A stretch of 64,000 nucleotides of DNA from Nocardia alba NBRC 108234 (GTDB lineage: Bacteria; Actinomycetota; Actinomycetes; Mycobacteriales; Mycobacteriaceae), in the NCBI RefSeq assembly GCF_001612665.1, contig NZ_BDAX01000009.1, forward strand, positions 409,901 to 473,900, written 5' to 3'. Position 1 is the first letter of the stretch, and each line of letters opens with the position of its first letter. Of this stretch, positions 15,288-23,058 are shown piece by piece. A program made the translations under genes and the position numbers. The notes under the pieces are model-generated. The model was not told the origin of the DNA and searched no databases. It saw only the letters and a program-made list of their open reading frames with translations.

Positions 15288-17027
15288 ATGACCGCCGACG
15301 CGATCGTGCTCGCCGGTGGGCGAGCCAGCCGAATGGGTGGCATCGACAAACCGGCGATCATGATCGGTGGGCGGTCGATGCTCGACGCCGCGCTGGATTC
15401 GGTGCGCGACTGCGCCGAGGTGGTCGTGGTCGGACCGCATCGTCACGAACTCGATGCCCGATTCGGGCAGGTTCGTGAGGTACCGCCGGGTTCGGGCCCG
15501 GTCGCCGCGATCGGCACCGGCCTCACCGCACTCGGCTCCGCCGCGCCCTGGGTGGTCGTGCTCGCGGCCGACATGCCCTTCCTCACCGACGAGACCGTCC
15601 ACGAACTGCTGCGCAGCGCGGCCGCGTCCAGCGCTGATGCCGTTTTCGCGATCGACGATTCCGGTCGCCCGCAGTACCTTGTCGGCGCCTGGCGGCGCAG
15701 TGCGCTGGTGACGGCGCTGGCCGAACTGGGATCGCTGGTGAACCAGCCGATGAAGGCCATCGTGCCCGCCGCGACCGTTCTCGTCGAACTACCCGACATC
15801 GCCGACTGCGATACCCATGACGAGGTACGCCGCGCCCGCGAGTCCTTCGCCGCCGACCGTGCGGCGCCCCGCCTCGATCTCACCGAAGCACGCGAACGGA
15901 TCGGCGCGGGCCTGACTCCCCTGGTCGCCTACGAGGCCGCGCTGAGCGAGGTTGCCGGCGCCGCGCTGGCGGCGCCGATCACCGCCGCGGGTCCGCTACC
16001 CCGGTTCGATGTCTCGGCCATGGACGGTTACGCCGTGTGCGGCGACGGTCCGTGGCAGCTGCGCCGCGACGTCGGATTCGCGGGTGGCGCGCGGCCGACG
16101 GGACTGCTCCCCGGCGAGGCGGTGCGCATCGCCACCGGCGCGCACGTCCCCGACGGCACCACCTCGGTGGTGCGCGACGAATTCGCCGCGCTCACCGGCG
16201 ACGAACTGGCCCGCCTGCCCGACAGCCCGATTCGCGGCGATGTCCGAAAGAGCGGTGAGGACAGCAATATCGGCGACCTGGTAGCACCGGCGGGCACCCG
16301 GGTCACCGCTGCGCTGCGTTCAGCGGCGGCCTCGGTCGAGGTCACCACCGGCACGGTCCGTGGACCCGTGCGAGCGCGAATTGTCATGACAGGCGACGAG
16401 ATTCGTAGCACCGGCCCGCTCCAGACCGGCCAGACCCGCGACTCGATCGGGCCGGTGCTGCCGGATCTGCTCGCGGGCTGCGGTGTTCGTGTCGTCGACC
16501 GTGTCCATCTGCGCGATACCGTGCACGGCTTCGATGACATGCTCACCGACACGGCCGATTTCGATCTGCTCGTCGTAGTCGGCGCCACCGGCGGCGGCGC
16601 GGCCGATCAACTCCGCACCGCCATCGCCCGCGCCGAGGCCGACATCGTGGTCCCCCGACTCGCGCTGCGCCCCGGCGGTTCCACCATTGTCGCCGAACTT
16701 CCCAGCGGCCCAACGGTCCTCGGCCTGCCCGGCAACCCCTTCGCGGCCATCGCCGTCCTGCTCGCCCTCACCCCCGCGATCGTCGCCGCCCGCACCGGCT
16801 CGCCGCTGCCCCGCGCGATCCTCGGCCCACTGCACAACGCCGCCGCCATCACCGCCCCGGTCCACCGCATCACCCCCGCCCGCTACGCCTCCGACGGCGG
16901 CTGGCTCGGCGACCCCACGGTCCGCACCGCCCACCTCGCCGGCCTGATCGACCGCGACGGCCTTGTCATCGTCCCGCCCGACGCCACCGACGGAACAACG
17001 GTTGAATTCCTGCCACTCCTATCCTGA
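15288..17027 (+). CDS. MobA-MoeA fusion for molybdenum cofactor maturation
   Basis: The 579-aa fusion has residues 1 to about 190 as a MobA-type nucleotidyltransferase, with LAGGRASRMGG then a DKP lysine, which attaches GMP to Mo-molybdopterin. Residues from about 197 resemble MoeA, the molybdenum insertase: the MDGYAV segment near 245, an MPT-binding-like region near 430, and a C-terminal beta-barrel. In the MoeA half the usual GG-x-S-x-G-(D/E) loop reads GATGGGAADQL, so the Ser and acidic residues are not conserved and insertase activity is uncertain. MobA/MoeA products are needed by molybdoenzymes such as the NarG encoded 18 kb away. Start ATG 15288; the RBS is weak. Confidence 0.85.
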   Translation: MTADAIVLAGGRASRMGGIDKPAIMIGGRSMLDAALDSVRDCAEVVVVGPHRHELDARFGQVREVPPGSGPVAAIGTGLTALGSAAPWVVVLAADMPFLTDETVHELLRSAAASSADAVFAIDDSGRPQYLVGAWRRSALVTALAELGSLVNQPMKAIVPAATVLVELPDIADCDTHDEVRRARESFAADRAAPRLDLTEARERIGAGLTPLVAYEAALSEVAGAALAAPITAAGPLPRFDVSAMDGYAVCGDGPWQLRRDVGFAGGARPTGLLPGEAVRIATGAHVPDGTTSVVRDEFAALTGDELARLPDSPIRGDVRKSGEDSNIGDLVAPAGTRVTAALRSAAASVEVTTGTVRGPVRARIVMTGDEIRSTGPLQTGQTRDSIGPVLPDLLAGCGVRVVDRVHLRDTVHGFDDMLTDTADFDLLVVVGATGGGAADQLRTAIARAEADIVVPRLALRPGGSTIVAELPSGPTVLGLPGNPFAAIAVLLALTPAIVAARTGSPLPRAILGPLHNAAAITAPVHRITPARYASDGGWLGDPTVRTAHLAGLIDRDGLVIVPPDATDGTTVEFLPLLS

Positions 17028-17286
17028 GTAACGCACCGGTCGCGATTTACCGTTCCGGATGTCCGGGCGAATCGATCGGCACCCGATGACAAATCCCCGA
17101 ATTCACCCTGGACACGCCGAATTCGAGCTGGTCAGAGGCCTATTTTTGGCGCAGGTCTACCGTCTCGCGAAATTGGTGCTTATTGTTGGACGGGTCAGGC
17201 GTGGGACGCCCCGCACGCGAGGTGGATTGCGTCGGACAGTGCGTTGAAGGCTTAATCACTTATCCCTCGGAAAGGACCGTGTGGAG

Positions 17287-17442
17287 ATGGCTGACAAGTC
17301 TAAAAAAGCACCGAAGAAGACGCCCAAGCAGATGCCGCGCCAGCAGCAGGAGCAGCGGCAGGAGCAGGGGCGGGACTCGCAAGGGATGCCGCGAGCAGGC
17401 CAGGACGATCGGCGTGACGAGCGCCGCCCCGGCCATCACTGA
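17287..17442 (+). CDS. Small basic Lys/Gln/Arg-rich protein (51 aa)
   Basis: The 51-codon ORF begins MADKSKKAPKK and continues with a Gln/Arg-rich middle and a RRDERRPGHH tail. It has no membrane segment and is probably disordered and nucleic-acid or ribosome associated; the function is unknown. AAAGGA lies about 11 nt upstream of ATG 17287, and an in-frame GTG at 17281 is better spaced, giving 53 aa. Short Lys-rich proteins starting MADK are common in actinomycete genomes. The 14-bp hairpin at 17456-17487 follows its stop at once, which supports a genuine monocistronic unit. Confidence 0.65.
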   Translation: MADKSKKAPKKTPKQMPRQQQEQRQEQGRDSQGMPRAGQDDRRDERRPGHH

Positions 17443-17455
17443 AATACGTGAGTCG

Positions 17456-17487
17456 ACGAGCCGCCGGTATCGCTACCGGCGGCTCGT
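17456..17487. terminator. Bidirectional terminator-like hairpin between convergent genes
   Basis: A perfect 14-bp stem (17456-17469 with 17474-17487) has a TCGC tetraloop. It sits between the stop of the small basic protein and the stop of the ABC ATPase gene on the other strand. There is no long T-run on either side, typical of GC-rich actinobacterial I-shaped terminators. Confidence 0.7.
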
Positions 17488-17492
17488 TCACG

Positions 17493-19409
17493 TCATGCCC
17501 CGATGCTCAGCAGCGCGCCTGCCCCGGATCCGTCCCGCCCACGCCGCGCCGTCGACGGATCGGGAACGGGCACCGCGTCGACCAGGCGGCGGGTGTACTC
17601 CTGAGCCGGTGCGGCGAATACCGCGCGCACCTCGCCGGTTTCGACGATCCGGCCCTGCCGCAGCACCACAACCCGGTCGGCGACCTGGTGCACCACGGCC
17701 AGATCGTGACTGATGAACAGGCTGGCGAAGCCGTACTCGGCGCGTAGGTCGGCGAACAGGTCGAGCACCTGCGCCTGCACCGACACATCGAGCGCACTGG
17801 TCGGCTCGTCGGCCACCAGTAGGCGCGGTGCCAGGGCCAACGCGCGAGCCAACGCCACCCGCTGACGCTGCCCACCGGACAGCTCCCCCGGCCTGCGCTG
17901 CGCGTAATCCCTTGGCAGCCGCACCGATTCGAGCAGGTTCGCGATCTTGGCGTGCAACAGCGCCCCGGACGCCGCCCGATGCACCTGCAACGGTTCGCCG
18001 ATCGAGTCGGCGACGGTACGTCGCGGATCGAGGGAGGCGCTCACGTCCTGGTGCACCAGCGCCACATGCTTACGCAGGCCACGCAGCTCGCGCCGTGACA
18101 AGCCGGCCAGCGCGACACCTTGCAGCTCGACTCGTCCGGTCGTGGCGGGGACGAGTCCGAGCGCGGTGCGCCCCAGTGTGCTCTTGCCGGACCCGGATTC
18201 CCCGACCAGTCCGAGGACTTCCCTGGGGCCGAGGGTCAGCGAGATATCTTGCAGCGCGGGGAAAGACGTGCCGCCGTGCCGTCCCGGGTACACCACCGAC
18301 AGGTCGTCGATCCGCAGCACGTCGCGATAGTCGGATTCGCCGAGCCCGCCGCCCTTTTCCGCGACCACCGCGGGGCCACGCACAACGACGCGCCGCAGAA
18401 TCCGGCGAGCGCTACTCTCCGACGCTTCCGCGGGCGCGTCGGTCTCAGGTTCGCTCGTCTGAGCCGGCGACTCGTCGTGATCGGATGGGTCGCGCGGATC
18501 GGCGTCACTGTCATCCGCCGAGGCCGTGGTGCTGTCACTGCCCGGAGCATCGGATGGCACCGAGTCATCGACCGCATCGGCGGCGGGTTCTTGATCGCCG
18601 CCCCGCGACGACACCGCGGGCAACCGCGGCACCGCCGCCAGCAACGTCCGCGTGTAGTCCTCGCCCGGGTCGGCGAACAACCCGAACACCGTCTGCTCCT
18701 CGACAACTTTCCCCTCGCGCATCACCACGACCCGGTCGGCGATCTCGGCGACCACCCCGAGGTTATGGGTGATGAACAGGATCGCCGTGCCGCGCTGACG
18801 CTGCAGCGAGCGCAGGAGTTCGAGGATCTCGGCCTGCACGGTGACATCGAGTGCGGTGGTGGGTTCGTCGGCGATGAGCAGCGCGGGCTCGCCGGACAGG
18901 GCCAGCGCGATGACCACGCGCTGCTTCTGCCCGCCGGAGAGCTGGTGCGGGTACCAGTCGAGGCGCTTGTCCGGCTCCGGAATGTCCACAGCCGTGAGCA
19001 GTTCGATCGCTCGGGTTCGCGCGGTGGCCTTGTCGGTGACGCCGTGCGCACGCAGCGCCTGGACGATCTGGGTGCCGATCTTCTGCACCGGGTTCAGCGC
19101 GGTCTGCGGCTCCTGGAAGACCATGGCGGCCTTGGTTCCCCGCAGGTCCCGCAGCACCGATTCCGCGGCGCCGACGACCTGCGTGTCCGCGAGCCGAATC
19201 GACCCGTCCGCCCGCGCCGTCGTCGGCAGCAGGCCGAGCACCGAGCGCGCGGTGAGCGATTTGCCAGAGCCGGACTCACCGACGAGCGCCACGACTTCAC
19301 CCCGGCGAACCCGCAGGCTCACCCGGTCGACGACCGTCCGGTCGCCGAAACTCACCGTCAACTCGTCGATGTCGAGCACGGGGTCGAGCTGGTCGGATGG
19401 TGCGCTCAT
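17493..19409 (-). CDS. Fused double-NBD ABC transporter ATPase (peptide/Ni type, DppD-DppF fusion)
   Basis: The 638-aa cytoplasmic ATPase contains two complete nucleotide-binding domains. The first has Walker A GESGSGKS at 44-51 with signature LSGGQKQR. The second has Walker A GESGSGKS near 400 with signature LSGGQRQR. Both have DEPT Walker B regions, so both sites look competent. They are joined by a roughly 95-residue acidic Ser/Asp/Pro/Ala-rich linker (about 275-370). Start ATG 19409 has AAGGAG and overlaps the upstream permease stop (ATGA). It is the last gene of a four-gene operon and would energise the DppB/DppC-like pore. Confidence 0.92.
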   Translation of the reverse strand: MSAPSDQLDPVLDIDELTVSFGDRTVVDRVSLRVRRGEVVALVGESGSGKSLTARSVLGLLPTTARADGSIRLADTQVVGAAESVLRDLRGTKAAMVFQEPQTALNPVQKIGTQIVQALRAHGVTDKATARTRAIELLTAVDIPEPDKRLDWYPHQLSGGQKQRVVIALALSGEPALLIADEPTTALDVTVQAEILELLRSLQRQRGTAILFITHNLGVVAEIADRVVVMREGKVVEEQTVFGLFADPGEDYTRTLLAAVPRLPAVSSRGGDQEPAADAVDDSVPSDAPGSDSTTASADDSDADPRDPSDHDESPAQTSEPETDAPAEASESSARRILRRVVVRGPAVVAEKGGGLGESDYRDVLRIDDLSVVYPGRHGGTSFPALQDISLTLGPREVLGLVGESGSGKSTLGRTALGLVPATTGRVELQGVALAGLSRRELRGLRKHVALVHQDVSASLDPRRTVADSIGEPLQVHRAASGALLHAKIANLLESVRLPRDYAQRRPGELSGGQRQRVALARALALAPRLLVADEPTSALDVSVQAQVLDLFADLRAEYGFASLFISHDLAVVHQVADRVVVLRQGRIVETGEVRAVFAAPAQEYTRRLVDAVPVPDPSTARRGRDGSGAGALLSIGA

Positions 19410-20266
19410 GCCAATCTCCTTGCCCGGCCCAGTGCTTGGGCGATCAATAGGAATCCCAGGGTCAACGCGGCCACCACGACCAGCGGTCCGATCGCGATCC
19501 ACGGGTTGGCGTCGAGGTTGGCGATCGAGCCGGCGATCAGCGAACCCAGCGACGGCTGCGGGGGCAGCACGCCGATCCCGATGAAACTCATCGCGCCCTC
19601 GATGAACACCGCCACCGACAGCGACAGCGCGAACTGCACGCCGAGCGGCTCGATCGTGTTGGGCAGCACATGCTTTCGCAAGGTCCACCAGGTGTCGGCG
19701 CCGATCACCTCCGAGGCTTCCACGAACGGCTGTTCGCGCACGGCGAGCACCGCTGTGCGGATCTGCCTGCCGAAGATCGGGATCTCGGCGGCGACGATCA
19801 CGATGACCACCGCGTGCCAGCCGGGCCCGGTGATCGCGGCGAGGGTGATCCCCAGGATCAGCGTGGGGAAGGCCAGGATCAGATCGAACACCCGCTGGGC
19901 GGTCACGTCCGCGATCGGGTGGACGGTGGCGGCCAGCCCGACCAGCGCGCCGACCAGGGCGCCGATCGGCACCGCGAGCAGCGCGATCAGCAGGTCGATC
20001 CGGATGCCCGCCAGGACACGGGCGGCCACATCGCGATTGAGGTGGTCGGTGCCGAGCCAGTGCTGCGCACTCGGGCCGAGCAGGTTGGCGCCGGGGATCT
20101 GGGTGAGCGGATCGTAGGAGCTGAGCAGCCCGGCGAAGACCCCGGCCAGCGCCACTACAGCGACCAGCACCACCCCGGCCAGTCCCTGCCCGTGTCGCAG
20201 CGCGGACAAGGGTCCGTGGCGCCGTGCTGATTCATCTACGGCGACAGCGGTTTTCTCGATCGTCAC
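19406..20266 (-). CDS. ABC transporter permease, DppC/OppC-like
   Basis: The 286-aa inner-membrane permease has an N-terminal transmembrane helix near residues 27-50, a periplasmic loop with the GTDHLNRD motif common in DppC/OppC/NikC proteins, and four to five further helices. A coupling-helix region around ASEVIGADTWWTLRKHVLPN (EAA-type loop) contacts the ATPase. The start is GTG 20266 with GGAGGA about 6 nt upstream. The start overlaps the preceding permease stop by 4 nt (GTGA). Confidence 0.92.
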   Translation of the reverse strand: MTIEKTAVAVDESARRHGPLSALRHGQGLAGVVLVAVVALAGVFAGLLSSYDPLTQIPGANLLGPSAQHWLGTDHLNRDVAARVLAGIRIDLLIALLAVPIGALVGALVGLAATVHPIADVTAQRVFDLILAFPTLILGITLAAITGPGWHAVVIVIVAAEIPIFGRQIRTAVLAVREQPFVEASEVIGADTWWTLRKHVLPNTIEPLGVQFALSLSVAVFIEGAMSFIGIGVLPPQPSLGSLIAGSIANLDANPWIAIGPLVVVAALTLGFLLIAQALGRARRLA

Positions 20267-21222
20267 GAGCGTCCTCCGATGCGAATGCGCGGGTCGAGCC
20301 ACGCGTGCGCGACATCGGTGATCAGCTGGATCACCACGAACACCGCCACCGACAGCAGCAACAGCACCTGCACGAGCGGATAGTCGCGACGACTGATCCC
20401 CTGCTCGATGAGCTGCCCGATGCCCGGCCAGACGAAGGCCGCTTCCACCAGCACCGCACCGCCGAGCAGCTGCCCGGTCTGGATGCCGAGCACGGTGAGC
20501 ATGGTCGGCAGGGCGTTGCGCAGCGCGCCCCTGGTGACGATCTCGCGATAGCCGATCCCGAGTGAACGTGCTGTCAGCACATACTGTTTCGCGAGTTCGG
20601 TGCGCAACGCCTCGGTGAGGAACCGGGTGAGCGCCGCCGAGACCGGCAGCGCGAGGCAGATCGCGGGCAGCAGCAGGTACTGCACCGCGATATCGGGCCG
20701 CGCGATGAATCCGTCCGGGGGCACCCCGCCCGCGGGCAGCACCGGAATCGCGACGGCGAACACCAGCACCAGCAGCGGTCCCACCACGAAGGTGGGCAGT
20801 GCGACAGCGATCGTATTGGCAGCGGCGACAACAGTATTGAGCCAGCGGCTGGGCCACAGCACCGACGCCACCGACACGACCAGACTCACCAGCACCGACA
20901 GCAGCAGCGCGGTCACCGTGAGCACCAGCGTGTTGGTGAGTCCGCGGCCGACCAGGTCGGTGATCTCGCCGCCGATGATGTAGGAGCGTCCGAGGTCGAG
21001 GGTGAACACGTCGCCGAGCCACTGCAGATACTGCACCGGGATCGACCGGTCGAGGCCGAGCTGGTGACGGATCACCTCGATGGTCTGCGGTGTCGCGTCA
21101 TTGCCCGCCAGGATGGTGGCGGGGTCACCCGGGACGAGCCGCAGCAGTAGGAAGATCAGTAGCGAGGCCCCGAACAGCACCAGCAACGCCGAGGGGAGTC
21201 GGTGCAGCAGGTAGCGCGTCAT
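20263..21222 (-). CDS. ABC transporter permease, DppB/OppB-like
   Basis: The 319-aa permease has six predicted helices. The N-terminus (MTRYLLHRLPSALLVLFGAS) and the LVPGDPA motif are characteristic of the DppB/OppB/NikB half of peptide- and nickel-type importers. An EAA-type loop is seen near residues 200-225 (ARSLGIGYREIVTRGALRN). ATG 21222 overlaps the stop of the substrate-binding protein gene (ATGA), so translation is coupled. It would form a heterodimeric pore with the next permease. Confidence 0.92.
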   Translation of the reverse strand: MTRYLLHRLPSALLVLFGASLLIFLLLRLVPGDPATILAGNDATPQTIEVIRHQLGLDRSIPVQYLQWLGDVFTLDLGRSYIIGGEITDLVGRGLTNTLVLTVTALLLSVLVSLVVSVASVLWPSRWLNTVVAAANTIAVALPTFVVGPLLVLVFAVAIPVLPAGGVPPDGFIARPDIAVQYLLLPAICLALPVSAALTRFLTEALRTELAKQYVLTARSLGIGYREIVTRGALRNALPTMLTVLGIQTGQLLGGAVLVEAAFVWPGIGQLIEQGISRRDYPLVQVLLLLSVAVFVVIQLITDVAHAWLDPRIRIGGRS

Positions 21223-22796
21223 GACAGGAAGGTGTCGGTGAGGACGAGTTCGCGCCGCTTGGTCCAGGCGAGACCGTGCACCTTGCTGGTGGTGGAGAAC
21301 TGCTGGAAACGCACGCCGATCTCGATCAGGAACAGCCCTTCGAGCAGCTGGTCGGTGACGGCCTGGTAGGCGCGCACCGCCTCGGGTCCGGTGCCCTGCG
21401 CCAGCTGCCATGCCGTGTCGGCAGCCGCGGTGTAGGCGGGCGATTCGTAGCGCGAGGCATTGCGGCGGGCGTTGAACGGGTAGGCGCTCACCGTGAGCGT
21501 CGACGGGACGAACTGTGCCCACGAGTGGTCGGTGACCCACAGTCCACGGAACTGCTGGCCGGTGAGTTGCTTGACGAAGGTGGCGGCGTCGACCGGGTCG
21601 AGTTCGACCTCGATGCCGATATCGGCGAGGTTGGCCTGCACGATCTGGGCGACCTCGCCGTACCCGGGGGCGAAGGTCAGCGGCAGCTTCGGCGGCTTGG
21701 TCGCCTGCCCGAGGAGCTGCTTGGCCTTGCCGATATCGCGGTTGAAGCGGGTGTTGCGGGATTGGTCGAAGGCGGGCGAGTTCTTGGGCCACGGGACGTT
21801 GAGCGGATATCCCGCGCCGCGGAACACCTCGTTGACGATGCGTTCACGGTCGAGGGAGTAGGCGATGGCCTGGCGAACCCGCACATCGGCCAGCGTCGGT
21901 TCGGTCACGTTGACGCCGACATAGGCTTGCAGCTCGGCGCCTTCGAGGTCGTGCACCGTGAATCCGCCGCTCTTGCCGAGGTTCTCGGCATCGCGGTAGC
22001 CGAGTTCGCGCGCCGCGGCGATCTGACCGGACTTCAACGCGTTGAGCAGCGCGTTCGGGTCGGGGATGATCGAGACCTCGACCCGGTCGAGGTAGGGCCG
22101 CTCGGGGTTGCGGTAGTCCGGGTTCTTCTCGAAGACCAACTGCGAGTTCGGTACGCGCTGGACGTATTTGAACGGTCCGGTGCCGATGTAGGTGTCGCCG
22201 GTGCCGAGCTTGTCCGCCGTTTCGCTGTCCAGGATCGGCACGGTGTCGAGCAGGTCGAAGATGTTGCTCAGCGGGTGGGCGAGCTGCAACACGATCCGCG
22301 TCGGCGAGACGATGTCGAACCCGGTGACGGCGGCCGCCGAACTACGCAGCTGCGCGGACCATTTGGCGTCGGCGTAGGTGCGAATCGAGAACTCCACGTC
22401 CTTGGCGGTGAAGGGGCGCCCGGTATGGAATTTCACGTCGTCGCGCAGGTCCAGGCTCAGCGAGCGGCCGTCGGCGGCGAGCTGCCACGACTTGGCGAGT
22501 AAGGGGCGCGGTTCCAGGGTGTCGTTCGGGTAGCGGATCAGCGATTCGTAGACCAGGCCGATCACGACCGGGGTCGCGCCGGTGTTGGTGAGCAGGTTCG
22601 CAGGCACCAGGTCCTCCCGGATGCCGACCTTCAGGGTGCCGCCGCGCACCGGGGTCGCGTCGTCTCCGCCCGCCTTCTGTTCCGAGACCGCCGAGGTGCA
22701 GGCCGCCAGCGCGGCGCCGCCGAAGATGGCCGCGGCAGCGATACCGCCGGTGCGCAGGAAGTTTCGACGGCCGAAGCCACCGGGAGTTGAGCTCAT
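21219..22796 (-). CDS. Solute-binding lipoprotein of the peptide/Ni-type ABC transporter (family 5)
   Basis: The 525-aa extracytoplasmic lipoprotein has an N-terminus with the twin-arginine-like RRNFL, a hydrophobic stretch and the lipobox LAAC (Cys at residue 33). Tat export and lipid anchoring are therefore likely. The mature part matches the SBP_bac_5 (DppA/OppA) layout, with an early LAKSWQLAADGRSLSLDLRD segment. ATG 22796 has GAGG upstream; an upstream ATG at 22820 is possible. It is the first gene of the operon. The substrate is unknown: the divergent sulfatase gene makes an organosulfur or sulfate-ester-derived ligand a reasonable guess, but sequence alone does not show it. Confidence 0.9.
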   Translation of the reverse strand: MSSTPGGFGRRNFLRTGGIAAAAIFGGAALAACTSAVSEQKAGGDDATPVRGGTLKVGIREDLVPANLLTNTGATPVVIGLVYESLIRYPNDTLEPRPLLAKSWQLAADGRSLSLDLRDDVKFHTGRPFTAKDVEFSIRTYADAKWSAQLRSSAAAVTGFDIVSPTRIVLQLAHPLSNIFDLLDTVPILDSETADKLGTGDTYIGTGPFKYVQRVPNSQLVFEKNPDYRNPERPYLDRVEVSIIPDPNALLNALKSGQIAAARELGYRDAENLGKSGGFTVHDLEGAELQAYVGVNVTEPTLADVRVRQAIAYSLDRERIVNEVFRGAGYPLNVPWPKNSPAFDQSRNTRFNRDIGKAKQLLGQATKPPKLPLTFAPGYGEVAQIVQANLADIGIEVELDPVDAATFVKQLTGQQFRGLWVTDHSWAQFVPSTLTVSAYPFNARRNASRYESPAYTAAADTAWQLAQGTGPEAVRAYQAVTDQLLEGLFLIEIGVRFQQFSTTSKVHGLAWTKRRELVLTDTFLS

Positions 22797-23058
22797 CGTG
22801 AAGATCCTCGAAAGACGCATCGACCCGCGCGGCGGGCCGAGGAGGGTGCACAGGGCACCGTGGGAAGGGAACACATCGGCTCGGCCGCGAACGTCGTGGG
22901 CGTTCGTCAGCCGCGCGGGACGCGACACGAACAGCAGCAGGGTGGCTGATTCGTGGGCACGGCAGTGACGCTAACAAGTTGCGGTGCACCGGTCACCGAT
23001 TCCACGCACTCTGCATATAACCCTGGTGACCAGCGGATATGTCACCTTTACTGCCAGC
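22797..23058. promoter_or_regulatory. Divergent promoter region between transporter operon and sulfatase gene
   Basis: These 262 bp separate the starts of two divergent units. GGTGAC at 23025-23030 and GTCACC at 23041-23046 form an inverted repeat with a 10-bp spacer just before the sulfatase start. Further GGTCACC (22991-22997) and GTGAC (about 22965) half-sites lie nearby. Shared half-sites suggest one regulator controls both sides. No convincing -35/-10 pair was found apart from an A/T-rich CATATAA at about 23014. Confidence 0.4.
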
